This document shows, in pieces, positions 42,794-54,289 of a stretch of DNA of 64,000 nt (within the stretch, counting starts at the first letter, position 1; every line of letters starts with the position of its first letter). The position numbers and the translations under genes were made by a program. Source of the DNA: Zizania palustris (lineage: Eukaryota > Streptophyta > Magnoliopsida > Poales > Poaceae); NCBI GenBank assembly GCA_019279435.1, contig JAAALK010000086.1:1426001-1490000 (forward strand), given 5' to 3'. The notes under the pieces were generated by a model. That model had not been told where the DNA came from. It searched no databases and worked only from the letters and a program-made list of their open reading frames with translations.

Positions 42794-45700
42794 CCCCCCG
42801 CAGTCGAAACTCTGGCGCATCGTACGTTGAGACTGGAGTGGAACTCAGAGAAGGTGGAGGAAAGCAAGCCCTTGGTGAAGATGTCGGCGAACTGAGAGGT
42901 GGTAGGCACGTGTAGAACACGGACATCTCCCACGACGACACAATCACGGACGAAGTGGAGATCGATCTCCACATGCTTGGTGCGCTGGTGCTGGACGGGG
43001 TTGGTGGAGAGGTAGACGGCGCTGACATTGTCGTAGTAGACCAAGGTGGTCCTGGAGAGGGGCTGTGGAGTTCCTCCAGGAGCTGTCGGAGCCAGGAGGC
43101 CTCCGCCACGCCGTTAGCAACAGCGCGGTACTCAGCCTCGGCACTGGAATGGGAGACAACCGGCTGTCGCTTGGACGACCAAGACACGAGGTTGCCGCCA
43201 AGGAAGACGGTAAAGCCGGAGGTGGAGCAACGCGTGTTCGGGCAGCCCGCCCAGTCGGTGTCAGTGTAAATCACAAGCTCAGCTACCGGAGAACATTGAA
43301 GATGAAGCCCGAAGTCGAGGGAGCCACGCAGATAGCGGAGAATCCGCTTCATAGCGGTGAGGTGCAGGTCCTGTGGATCGTGCATGTGAAGACACACCTG
43401 CTGAACTGCATATGAGATATCCTACCGAGTGAAGGTGAGGTACTGAAGGGCACCAGTGAGGCTCCGATATGTAGTGGGATCATCCACTGGTGCACCCTTA
43501 GTACCAGAAATCTTGGCCTAAGCATCAACTGGGGTGGAACAGGGCTTGTAGTCAGTCATTCCTGCTCGCTGAAGGATATCCAAAGTGTACTGGCGCTGGT
43601 GAATAGACCATCAGCGCGGGGCTCCACAGTCACACCCAAGAAGTGATGAAGCACACCAAGATCCTTCAAACTCCCGCTGCAAAGAGGTGACAACCTGCTA
43701 AAGTAGAGACTGGCTGGAGGCAGTGAGGATGATGTCATCCACATAGAGCAGCAGGTAGGCGGTGTCACCACCGTGGTGGAGAACAAACAGAGAGGTGTCA
43801 GACTTGGCTTCGATGAACCCCAAAGTCACCAGGAAGGAAGCAAAGCGGCAGTACCAAGCCCGAGGAGCCTGCTTCAGACCATACAGAGACTTGTTGAGCC
43901 GGTAGACCAGCTCGAGAGATCGCTAGGGAGAGAACAGTGCGAACTGTAGCGGGCTTCACCACTGGGCTAAAAGTCTCATCATAGTCAACTCCAGGGCGCT
44001 GAGTGAAGCCCTGGAGGACCCAGCGAGCCTTGTATCAATCCAGTGTAACATACGCCTTGCGCTTATGTGTCTAGATCCACTTGCCAGTCACCACATTACA
44101 ACCAGAGGGACGCGGCACTAGGTCCCAGGTCTGGTTGGCCAGAAGGGCCGCATAGTCCTCCATTGCGTGACGCCAGTGTGGATCCGCCAGGGCGCCACGG
44201 ACAGAAGAGGGTATAGGAGAGACCAGCGGGCCAGTGGTGGCGGAGAGGACAAGTCGGTCCATCGGACGGAGAACCCCTGCATCCCGCCGAGTCACCATCG
44301 GGTGAGTGTGGTGGGGATCGCAGTGAAGGATGGGCGGGTGGTACACCGACGGCTCGTCGTGAGATCGGGCCGGGGCAGCAACCGTCGGGCGTCACTAGTA
44401 GACACGCACGGGGTCAGCGTAGCGGGAAGAAGACGCCGGGGCCGCTCGTGGCGAGGCAGACGACTCTAGGACGGGACGTCGTGGCCGCATGTGACATGGT
44501 CGGGGCCGTGTCTGGTGCGGCAGGCGACTCCGGGGCAACGCACGGCGCGGGAGGCAATGGCAAGGCCACACCAGGTGCATCAGGCGGCGGTGGAGTGGCC
44601 GCGCGTGGCATAGCCAAGGACTTCGGGGCCGCGCTTGGCGCAGGAGGCAGCGCCGGGGCCACACCAGGCGCACCAGGCGGCGGTAGAGCGGCCACGTGTG
44701 GCACAGTTGAGGGCTCCGGGGCCACGCATGGCGCGGTGGGCAATGTCGTGTCCACACAAGGCGTTCCATACGGTAGTAGAGCCGCCGAAACAGCTGGAGG
44801 TGTACCTATAGAAGACAAAGGTGGCTGAACCACCGGGTCGATCGAAAACAGAGATTCCAACTCAAGGTCGGAGGCGGGAGTGGAGTCGATGGAGAATGGA
44901 AAGACCGACTCGGTGAAGACGACATGTCGCGAGATAAGGACACGACGAGAAGAGAGGTCAAAGCAACGGTACCCCTTGTGGTTGAGGGAGTAACCGTGAA
45001 ACACACAGAGGGTCGAGCGGGGCGCAAGCTTGTGAGGGACAGTGGCAGAGGTGTTGGGATAGCAGGCGCACCCGAAGACATGAAGGTGAGCATAGGAAAG
45101 AGGGGTACCGAACAATGCATGGTGAGGAGTGGGAGCACGCGTGGCCTTGGAAGCAGGTGATTGAGCAAGTAGGTGGCAGTAAGAAGGTTCTCATCCCAGA
45201 AGCGAGCGGGAGCAGAAGACTGAAAAAGCATAGAGCGCATAACATTGTTAGTGGTGTGAATCATGTGCTCAGCCTTGCAGTTCTAAGGGGAGGTATAGGA
45301 GCATGACATGCGCAACTAGACTCCCTTAGAGAGGAAGAAAGCCCAGGAGGCGGAGTTATCAAACTCACCCATTATCACACTGAAACGCCTTGATAGTGAC
45401 CCCAAACTGAGTGGACACCCAAGCAAAGAAGTGAGTGAGCGTGAGGAAGGCGTCTGACTTGGACCGCAAAGGAAAAGTCCATAAGTAGTGAGAAAAATCA
45501 TTAAGAACCACCAAATAATATTTATAACCAGAAATACTCATGATCGAAGAGGTCCACAAGTCACTTTGAATAAGATCAAAGGCATGAACAGCATGCAAGG
45601 AAGAAATAGAAAAAGATAAATGAACATGGCGACCTAACTGACACGCATGACAAATATGCTCACTGGTAGCCCTAGTACATGGAACAGAGGAGCTACTACA

Positions 45701-46346
45701 AAGCTGAGCCAAAACATCGATGTCGGGGTGACCAAGTCGGCGGTGCCAGAGGGTGGAGGAAGTTGTGGCAGCGAGCGCGGACAAAGAAGAAGACGAAGGT
45801 GGAGCAGCGGAAGGCAAAGCTTGTAGAGAGGTCCAGTGCTGTCACAGTGGAGAAGAGGACGCCGGGCAACCAAATTCTTCACAGTCAAACCAAAAGAGTC
45901 AAATTCAACAGAACAAGAGTTGTCAAAAGTGAATTGACGAATGTAAAGAAGATTATGAACAATGTTAGGAGCCACAAGAACATTGTGAAGATGGGTGGGG
46001 CGGCCTGCGGGAAGAGAGTATACTAGCATGGGGAGTGGTGTGGTAGGAGGCACCCGAGTCAGCCACCCAGTCCGTGGCGGCAGGCGATATCAACCCTAAG
46101 GTGCTGAAGGACTGAGCAAGAGTCGCCTAGTCCCACCCACCGGACTACGAAGCCCATGCCAGAAGTGGTGGGTGCTGCACCGACCAGACCGGAGGCAGCG
46201 TGTGCTGGGCTGGCCCGATGAGCATGGCCGTAGGTGGTGTGGTCGGCCGAGGAGCTCCTCCTGTGAACTGCCCAGGCCACATGGAAATGCGCCCCGACCA
46301 CGGATGGGAGAAGGATGGCCAGGGCGCACTCACGGTGGCAGGGGCC
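42794..46346 (-). pseudogene. Copia F pol, broken
   Basis: Minus-strand copia pol in the order protease tail (LHNVLVAPNIVHNLLYIRQF), GAG-pre-integrase (LWHRRLGHPDIDVL), integrase (LIQSDLWTS, FQCDNG followed by a stop), the conserved AHLHVFGCACYPN block, a long Pro/Ala-rich linker, RT fragments (43430-44350) and RNase H (KRILRYLRGSLDFGLH, VIYTDTDWAG, SAEAEYRAVANG). Stops or shifts separate most blocks. The protein style resembles copia C and copia E. Confidence 0.82.
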
Positions 46347-46354
46347 GGTGTAGC
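46347..46354. repeat. Left 8-bp target duplication of MITE copy 2
   Basis: GGTGTAGC at 46347-46354 and 58414-58421. Removing the interval restores copia F. Confidence 0.92.
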
Positions 46355-46628
46355 CATAGTTGTTATGGCGACGCGGCGATGCGTGGCGACCTAGCACCTT
46401 CCCAACTTTACAACGCTTATGGCGTGCGGCGTGGCGTCGCCATAGACACATCGACGTGGCGACCTATATAGAAAAATGGCTTATATAATTTAAGGATTTT
46501 AAAAAATATATTAATATATAAGTACTAAATTGCAAATAAGAATAGTAATGTAGTATTATAAAAATAGCAATTTAATATCAAGTTGCAATAATGTTAATTT
46601 ATATACCTTATAAATTAAAATTGTCACC

Positions 46629-47009
46629 ATGGCCAACTTTCCGGCGAACCCCCTCCCTTTCGTCCCGTTTGGTGGCACTCTCAGAGATGGGGGAGGCCCG
46701 CTTCGTCGCCAGAGGAACACCATTGCTCTCTCGGGCAAGATTGTCCCTCACCACGAGTGCTATGCAATCGCGGAGTCCGATGGTCACATCCCTCCAGCGA
46801 AGCGGTCGGACTTCCTGATCGCCATCCACCAGCAAGTGGTGCACCAACTCCTGCTCCGGGTCGAGCGTTACAGCCTTCACCCCTCGGAGTTGGGATCTTC
46901 AAGCTCACCAGCCTTGTTGAACGGGACTTCCTCGTCAACTCTCCTCCGATCTTCGTCCTCGGGCGCCTGGTACGGTTTGTCAAGCACAATGAGGCTTTGA
47001 ACTGTACGA
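46629..47009 (+). pseudogene. LINE-3 ORF1 fragment
   Basis: MANFPANPLPFVPFGGTLRDGGGPLRRQRN aligns with the LINE-1 ORF1 block at 8881. A frameshift near 46895 moves the end (VERDFLVNSPPIFVLGRLVRFVKHNEALNC) to another frame. Similarity stops at about 47009, where gypsy sequence starts. Confidence 0.7.
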
Positions 47010-47074
47010 GGTCCTAGAGGATCCAGCGATCCTACCTCACGAGGCCTCCGAAGGTACTCCTCGAAGCTCTCTTT

Positions 47075-47725
47075 GTGACTAATACCTGCAAATTGTTCCT
47101 TGCAATATACTTATTAATTTTGTTTGACAAAATAGGTACCTCTAAGGGCATCGATGCTCCGGCGGCGCCTGAAGTCCCAGCATCTTCGGAGGCCACCGCC
47201 CGAGTGGACCCCCCTGCGCCTTCGGACGCTCCAGGCTTGGTGGCGGAGAATGCGACTATCGGAGCGGAGGATGCGCCCGTCGGAGCGGAGGATACACCCC
47301 TCGGAGCAGATTTGGCGGCGGAGATCGCTCCTGTGGTGGCGGCTCCGACGGTCGAGGTTGCTCCTGCTGACGCGACTTTGGTCGAAGGGGTAGCTGCCGA
47401 CGATCGGGGTATCCCTGCTTCGCTCTCCTTGCCTTCTTTCGTGCCGGGGAGAGGCAAGAGCATATCCAGCCTCGGCCTTCTTCCTGGCCCTGCAACGACC
47501 TCCGCCGGCAATTCGGAGGATGAAGCCGCAGCAGATGACCATCAAGCCTTATCTTGGCTTCCTCTGCTGGCTCCATTCTTGGAGCAACGGGAGGGCCTCC
47601 GAAGGCTCATGGAGCCCCTGGCAGAGAAAAGCCAGGATATCGTCAATTCGGACTTGGTCTCCGTTTTGAGCGAGGCTAGGGCTTCGACCCTCAACACAGC
47701 CCTCGAAAGGGCTGCCCTTCAGGTA
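47075..47725 (+). CDS. Antisense gene in the Tat gypsy, first visible exon
   Basis: Plus-strand exon opposite to gag-pol. A likely acceptor (ACAAAATAG|GTACC) at about 47135 suggests that a further exon once lay to the left, now lost in the deletion. It encodes a Pro/Ala/Glu-rich chain (APAAPEVPASSEATARVDPP) then LASLSLPSFVPGRGKS-type sequence and LEQREGLRRLMEPL, ending in donor CAG|GTATGA. Open frame, no stop. It resembles the proteins labelled putative gypsy-type transposon in grass annotations, whose function is unknown. Confidence 0.6.
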
Positions 47726-47797
47726 TGAAAAAAAACACCACAACTACTTCGCATTAGTGATCATAAATAATTCGGTACTTACTTGCTCTTTTTGCAG

Positions 47798-48676
47798 CAA
47801 TTTGTCCTTGCTAGAGCGGCAGCGACTTCCAACGAGGTTGAGATTAATCGCCTCAAAAGGAAGGTTACTACCCTCCAGACAGCTCTTAACGACTCCAACG
47901 AGAGATCCATCAAGCTGGAGGAAGAAACCCTAGTGGAACGGAGGGCTAGGGCAGCGTCCGACGAAGCCCTCCGGATAGCGCGACAAGACAGCGACGCGCT
48001 TCGCTCCTCTACCCAAGAGGTCGAGGCTGAGCGCGTCGTCCTTCGGGCGGAAGTTGAAAGGCTCCGCCAAGCGGCTGCTGCTTCGAGTGCGCAGTTGGTG
48101 GAGCTCCAGGGGGCTCTCAACCAGGCAATGGCCCAGAAGAGCTCTTTAATGCTCCAGGTGGCCGAGGTATCTGCGACTGCTGCAGGGCTAGAAGCAGCGG
48201 AGAAGAACTCTGTCATAGCGGAACGTACCTTGGAGGCCCTTCAGGGTACCTTGGAGTACTTCGGCACTATGTGCCCTTCGTCTTCTGCTGCGACCCTCGA
48301 GCCCCTCGACCAGAAGCTAAAAAGGATCCAAGTGGCTTCGTCGCTGATGATGAATTCCGGCATTCGGTACGGAGAAATCTCCGGGCAGTGCGCTGGCATC
48401 GGGGTTCTTCGTCACCTCGAGTCTCTTCAGATCCCCCTCGGCTCAGTCGGGGGTTCGACCCCTGGAAGCTTCGCGTCCGACGACTTGCTGCGGCCATCTT
48501 CGGATGTAGCCTTTGCCTGGGAAGCCTTCCGGTCAACCTGGAAGACGGACCACAAGGTCGCAGCTAAAGCTTGGATCGACGAAGCCCGCCGGCAGAAGCA
48601 GGCGCAAACAAGGCCACCGCTTCCTGCCTCGCCAGCCCCTGTCATTCCTGCTCCGCCAACCGACCCGCAGGTCTAG
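47798..48676 (+). CDS. Antisense gene in the Tat gypsy, coiled-coil exon
   Basis: Acceptor TTTTTGCAG|CAATTTG follows a 72-bp intron (47726-47797). It encodes a long coiled coil (NEVEINRLKRKVTTLQTALND... VERLRQAAAASSAQLVELQGAL), about 160 residues, then EYFGTMCPSSS, a conserved-looking globular part and a Pro-rich end, and TAG at 48674-48676. Reading may instead splice from CCGCAG|GTCTAG into the next exon. The frame is open, in contrast to the broken pol, which is notable. Confidence 0.6.
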   Translation, partial: QFVLARAAATSNEVEINRLKRKVTTLQTALNDSNERSIKLEEETLVERRARAASDEALRIARQDSDALRSSTQEVEAERVVLRAEVERLRQAAAASSAQLVELQGALNQAMAQKSSLMLQVAEVSATAAGLEAAEKNSVIAERTLEALQGTLEYFGTMCPSSSAATLEPLDQKLKRIQVASSLMMNSGIRYGEISGQCAGIGVLRHLESLQIPLGSVGGSTPGSFASDDLLRPSSDVAFAWEAFRSTWKTDHKVAAKAWIDEARRQKQAQTRPPLPASPAPVIPAPPTDPQV

Positions 48677-48778
48677 CTTTTTAGGGTTATTATGTATACG
48701 AAGTCTTGTAAAGCCCTTTTTATTAATGGAAAAGCTATACACAAAAAACTTGTCTTGGGTGTTCTGTTCTTTTTTAGG

Positions 48779-49245
48779 TTTTGTCATGCCCTTCGAGCCC
48801 TGACCTCGAACTATTGGAAATTACTGACGGGCTCCGAAAGGAGTGGGCAAACCTTGAGGGCTTAAGGCCTTACCGCCGCTCTCGCTTCTCTGTTCCTCGC
48901 GGAGATGGAGGGGAGATAACCCTTGAAGTTTGCCAAGACGTCTTAGCTTATATTAAAGAGGAGGAGAAGGCGGAGGTATCCTCTTCTTCCGAACCTATGG
49001 ACTGGTCCGACTCGGAGTACCGGGCCGAAGACCCTGCGGAGGCTGACTCCGAAAGGCTCTTGACGTGGGCGGAGCTTCAAGAAGAGCAAAAGAAACTACG
49101 AGCCTCCAAGAAAAAGAGAAGTATTCGAACGAAGAGGGCCAAGCCGACAGCTTCGAGCTCCGAAGGGCAAAGTAGCCGGAGGGGTAGCTCTAGATGCCGA
49201 CAGGGTCTTCGATTTTTTCTAGGCTTGGACAAAAACTTTTCTTGA
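48779..49245 (+). CDS. Antisense gene in the Tat gypsy, last exon (acidic/basic tail)
   Basis: Preceded by a pyrimidine tract and acceptor TTTTTTAG|GTTTTG at about 48778. The frame contains MSCPSSPDLELLEITDGLRKEWANLEGLRPYRR, an acidic block (EEEKAEVSSSSEPMDWSDSE) and a basic nuclear-signal-like block (SKKKRSIRTKRAKP), ending at TGA 49243. Together with the coiled coil this suggests a nuclear, self-associating protein; this is inference from composition. Confidence 0.55.
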
Positions 49246-49463
49246 TGTAAAAGTATAATGATTTAATGTGAAATGCTTCGAAAGTATGTCGCGTGGTTCC
49301 TATCCTCCGACCCCCCTTTGTGGGTGGGGGATCCTTTACTGTAGAAAAGGGTTCGCTATGCACAATGATGCTCCGAACAACCGGATGCTTCGGATTACAC
49401 TTATCATTTGTACTTTGGCATTACTACCTCGCGACTCCCTCTTTCTTTTCTTTTTTTTTCTTT
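49246..49463. other. Spacer between antisense gene and tandem repeats
   Basis: About 220 bp with a T-rich run (TTTTCTTTTTTTTTTGCC near 49450) and no coding potential that I trust. It is probably the 3' UTR of the antisense gene. Confidence 0.4.
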
Positions 49464-50215
49464 TTTTTTTGCCCGGATCTTTGACAAAGCCGGAGCATGA
49501 AATCCATAGTTGGGCCACCTTCGGCTCTTGTACAGATAGTTCGCACCCGAGGGCCAAAAAATCTGTTTGCTTTCAAAGTCCTTAGACTCTTCTACGGATC
49601 CTAACAAGCCGGAGCCTGGAATCCGTAGGGTGGCCACCTTCGGCTCTTTTACAGATACTTCGTACCCGGAGGCCGAAAGTCTGTTTTTTAAAGTCCTTAG
49701 ACTCTTCTACGGATCCTAACAAGCCGGAGCCTGGAATCCGTAGGGTGGCCACCTTCGGCTCTTTTACAGATACTTCGTACCCGGAGGCCGAAAGTCTGTT
49801 TTTTAAAGTCCTTAGACTCTTCTACGGATCCTAACAAGCCGGAGCCTGGAATCCGTAGTGTGGCCACCTTCGGCTCTTTTACGGATACTTCGTACCCGGA
49901 GGCCGAAAGTCTGTTTTTTAAAGTCCTTAGACTCTTCTACGGATCCTAACAAGCCGGAGCCTGGAATCCGTAGGGTGGCCACCTTCGGCTCTTTTACAAA
50001 TACTTCGTACCCGGAGGCCGAAAGTCTGTTTTTTAAAGTCCTTAGACTCTTCTACGGATCCTAACAAGCCGGAGCCTGGAATCCGTAGGGTGGCCACCTT
50101 CGGCTCTTTTACAGATACTTCATACCCGGAGGCCGAAAGTCTGTTTTTTAAAATCCTTAGACTCTTCTACGGATCCTAACAAGCCGGAGCCTGGAATCCG
50201 TAGGGTGGTAGCGGA
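49464..50215. repeat. 115-bp tandem repeats in the Tat gypsy
   Basis: The phrase TCCTTAGACTCTTCTACGG recurs with a spacing of exactly 115 bp (starts about 49577, 49692, 49807, 49922, 50037 and 50152). The unit includes AAGCCGGAGCCTGGAATCC and GGCCACCTTCGGCTCTTTTAC. Five full units and a partial are nearly identical, and one diverged unit precedes them. No spacers of unique sequence, so it is not a CRISPR array. Confidence 0.92.
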
Positions 50216-50397
50216 GCCCTTGAACCAATGGTTCACAGGTAGCTGCCTGGGTCTTAAGAAAATTGCTTGACTCTGCAAGCATCTCCGTCCTCCCGATGCG
50301 TCCATCAGGAGTAAGGGATGTTCGAAGAGCAAACAAAATCCAACCCTTCTCTTTATTTTATAGAAAGGAAAACTTTACAAGCGATTACAAGGAGCCC
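50216..50397. other. Spacer between tandem repeats and pol
   Basis: About 180 bp of 3' untranslated gypsy sequence. No further feature seen. Confidence 0.45.
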
Positions 50398-51446
50398 CTA
50401 AGCGAAATAACGCTTAAGGTGCTCTGCATGCCATGCATGCTTCAATTCTTCCCCTTCTAGATTAGCTAATTTAAACGATCTGGGGCGCCCTGAGCGTAAG
50501 ATAACATATGGTCCTTCCCATTTGTTTCCTAGCTTCCCCGGAGCTATTACACTTCGCAACACTAGATGACCAGGTTTTAGCTCATTTAGCTTTATCTTTG
50601 GGTCATACCATGTCTTTGTGTGGTCCTGGTACTAGTCAGATTGGCGATAGCTCGAAGCCTTGTTTCTTCTGACAAATCCAGCAAAGTGCTCCTGTCACCT
50701 TCGTCTCCAGGTTGAACTACGCGAAGGGATCCACCTCTGAGCTCCGTCGGAGTCATGGCCTCATCTCCGAATAGTAATCTAAATGGGGTGAAACCTGTGG
50801 ACCTGGTTTGAGTGGTTCGAATGGACCACAAGATTTTAGGGAGCTCTTCGACCCACAGCCCCTTGGCCAAGCCAATGATTCGGCGATTCAGCCCAGAGAG
50901 GATGTTCCCGTTGGCTCGCTCAACGGCTCCGTTGGATTGTGGATGGCGCATTGCAGCGAAGCACAACTTAATGCCCAGATCTTCACAAAATGCTTGGAAG
51001 GTGTCAGCTTCGAACTGGGTTCCATTATCCACCGTCAACTCCCTTGGCACTCCGAACCTGTATATAATGTTCTGCCAAAAAATTTTTGCACATTCCTCGA
51101 GGTGATAGCTGTCAATGGCTCCGCTTCAACCCACTTTGAGAAATACTCGATTGCTACTACCGCAAACTTCAAGCCGCCTTTTGCCATTGGGAAAGGTCCT
51201 ATGAGGTCCATGCCCCATCTAGCCATTGGCCACACTAGAGCAATAACTTGAAGCTGGGCTGGCGGGCGATGGCTTCGTCTGCTCATCCATTGGCAGCCTT
51301 GGCATGTTCGAACCAGTTCCTCCGCATCTCTTACTATAGTTGGCCAATAAAACCCTTGCCGAAGCGTCTTGCCAGCGAGCGCACGAGGGGCTAAATGACC
51401 TCCGCACAAGCCTTCGTGGATGTCTCGAAGTATGTCTTGACCTTCG
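50398..51446 (-). pseudogene. Tat gypsy integrase and pol C-terminus, two frameshifts
   Basis: Follows an in-frame TAG at 51449-51451 that ends the RT/RNase H frame. Integrase core: HEGLCGGHLAPRALAGKTLRQG, zinc finger CQGCQWM, WGMDLIGPFP (first Asp), then after a shift near 51045 VDNGTQFEAD (second Asp) and HPQSNGAVERANGNIL (Glu). A second shift near 50635 leads to GPYVILR-type C-terminal sequence and a stop at 50398-50400. No chromodomain, as expected for Tat. Confidence 0.8.
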
Positions 51447-51448
51447 GG

Positions 51449-54199
51449 CTAGGAGATGCATCGAAGTAGAGGTGAACACACTCCAGCTTTGTATAAAACT
51501 TCGTCGATAAGCTTGTAATTTCGAGCTCTTGCTTGCAACCTTCGGGCTTCTGGACCTTCGAGAGGGTCTATGCTACTTTGCAACATGTTCATAATCGGAG
51601 CCCGCCAATCGGTAATCGGAATGCACAGTACTTCCGAAGAGGGTAACTGAACAGCTGTTGGCTGCGCTAGTTCTTCGTAGAAAGCACCCTCCGGAAGGTC
51701 CACCGCCCCTGCTGCAGCCTTTGCAAGAATATCTGCAAGTTGATTCTCTGCACGAGGGATACTCCGAACTGTAAATCCTCTGGATGATGCTTCGGCCTTG
51801 CGGATTTCTTCAAGGTATCGTGCTAGATGTGGATTCTTTGCTTGAAAGCTTTTATCAACATGTCCTGCGACGACTTGGGAATCTGTCTTAATCACTATCC
51901 TTGCGGCTCCGAGCGCTTTAGCCTTTCGGAGGCCTAGCAGGATTCCTTCATACTCGGCGATGTTATTAGTGGTTCTGAAGTTGAGCCTCGCAGAATACAT
52001 GGCCTTCTTCCCTGATGGTGATATGATGACGGCCCCTACTCCGGCACCGGATGCTTGATAAGCTCTGTCAGAAAATATTGTCCATAAACCTTCGGAGGGT
52101 TCTTCCAGGGCCCAAATAGAAGATGGAGTCCACTCTGCTACGAAATCGGCTATGATTTGGGATTTAATAGCTGTTCTTGCCGTGAAGGAGATTCCGAAGG
52201 GTGCTAGCTCGACCGCCCATTTTCCAATCCTGCCCGTAGAATCTTTGTTTTGGAGCATATCTCCAAGAGGATACGATGTAGGGACGATCAGGTTATGCGC
52301 CAAGAAATAATGCCTTAGCTTTCGCGAGGCCATTACTAGGGCATAAGCAAACTTCTCGAGCTCGGAGTAACTGACTTTAGCTCCGGACAATGCCTCCGAC
52401 ACAAAATAAATTGGGTTCTGCACCAGCTTTCCTTTAAGCTTGACTTCTCGGACCAATACTGCACTTACTGCTGAACTTGTTGCTGCAAGATATAGGAGCA
52501 GTGTTTCTTCTGGAAGGGGAACGGTCAAAGTTGATAATCTTCCGAGGTATGCTTTTATATCATCGAAGCTCTTCTGACACTCCGGTGTCCAACTAAAGCT
52601 TTCGGACCCCTTTAATGCTTTGAAAATTGGGAGGCTCCGCTCTGCTGACCTGGCCAGGAACCTGCTAAGTGCTGCGAGCCTTCCTGCTAGCTTCTGCACT
52701 TGCTTCAAATTCTCTGGTGGAGCCATCCTTTGTAGTGCGCTTATCTGTGTTGGGCTAGCTTCGATTCCCTTGCTCGAAATTAAGTACCCTAGCAGCTTTC
52801 CTGCTTGTGCCCCGAATATACATTTTTCCGTGTTGAGGCGTACTCCACATGCTCGGAGGCTCTCAAATGTTTCAGCTAGGTCTAGGCTATGCTGGTGCTT
52901 TCGAGCACTTTTTATTACAATATCATCCATATAGGCCTCGACATTCCGGCCTATCTGATGACCTAGAGCCTTAGCTATTAAACGTGAAAAGGTGGCTCCG
53001 GCATTCCGCAAACCAAAAGGCATTCTTACATAACAGAATACTCCGTAAGGAGTTATAAAGCTTGTCTTGGCTTCGTCTTCGCGTTTCAGCCATACTTGAT
53101 GATACCCGGAATAAGCGTCGAGGAAACTTAGCAATTCGGAGTCGGCTGTGGAATCCACCAGCTGATCTATTCGGGGCATCGGGTAGAGGTCTCGCGGGCA
53201 TGCTTTATTTAATGAAGTAAAGTCAATACACATGCGCCATTTGTTCGAGTCCTTCTTCCTTACAAAAACAGGGTTAGTCAACCACTCGATATGGGCTACT
53301 TCCCTGATGATGCCAGCTTTTAATAATTTTTCTACTTCGGCTTTGGCGAGGCTTGCTCTTTCTGCTGACAGCTTGCGGAGCCCCTGGCACACTAGCCTGG
53401 CCTTCGGGTTGATGAGCAGACTATGCTCGATGATGCTTCGATCGACCCATGTGATGTCTTCGTCAGTCCAAGCAAAAACGTCCAGATTTTTCCTGACGAC
53501 TTCTTCTAACGAGGCAACTATCTCCGGGGATAGCCCTTTGCCGAACTGTACTGGATACTCTTTGCCATCTTTCGAAATTATTCTTGTCTCAACATCACCC
53601 TCTGGGCTTGGCTTGAGAGAGGGCCCCTTCGAAGGGTTCGAGGCCTCCGGCACTTCTTCGATGCTTTTCGCCACGTTGTGCACTTGCCGGGAATCCAACG
53701 GCTGCCCATGGCCATACTCCGTCCTCCGGGCTACAGCTTGGTCTCCTGAAATGGTAAGCACTCCACCTTGTGTGGGCATTTTGAGACAAAGGTAATTATG
53801 ATGCGCTATAACCCCGAACTGGTTCAGCATCCCTCGGCCGAAGATTGCGTTGTAAGCATATGGGGCGTCGACCACGTCGAAGATCACCTCTTCTACCCTG
53901 GCCAAAGGCCCCTCTCCGAAGGCAACCTCGAGGCCTATCTGGCCGAGGGCATCGAGAGGCGATCCTGAGAACCCTTGAAGTGGTCGGGCTGCTGGAAGTA
54001 TATGCTTCCGGGGTATGCACATCTGGTCGAAGGCCTGGACAAAGAGTATGTCTGCGGAGCTCCCACCATCTACTAGGATCCTTCGGACCTCCACTCCTGC
54101 TATATCGGCAGAAATGACCAAGGGGTCAGCATGGGGGAACTTCACCCCCGCGGCATCGCTAGCAGTAAACGAGATGGGCACGTGGGACCACTCTGGCAT
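51449..54199 (-). pseudogene. Tat gypsy protease, reverse transcriptase and RNase H
   Basis: 916-codon open segment. Protease: VRRILVDGGSSADILF (D-G-G form of the active site, common in Tat). RT: KWRMCIDFTSLNKACP, PFGLRNAGATFSRL, YMDDIVIKS (catalytic YMDD). RNase H follows the RT (LYLAATSSAVSAVLV), then a second RNase H-like domain (WTIFSDRAYQASGAGVGAVI, NIAEYEGILLGL, KTDSQVVAGHV). The dual RNase H is a Tat hallmark. The Asp of the second domain's DGA motif appears as DRA, perhaps a mutation. Same frame as gag, separated by stops at 54290-54292 and about 54236. Confidence 0.88.
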
Positions 54200-54289
54200 T
54201 GCTTCGGCGGAACTCGAGGTCCCAATGTGCCCGACCTAGCGGACGTACTCGCACCACTGCCTCTTGGACATGCTCCCGAGGGTCCCCCC

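Noticed and set aside
42543..43397. A possible complete RNase H gene
   Set aside because: Only the first half is RNase H of copia F. After a frameshift near 43030 it reads out of frame through the polypurine tract and LTR.
49464..50215. CRISPR-like regular array
   Set aside because: The 115-bp units are directly adjacent with no unique spacers, and the context is a plant gypsy element.
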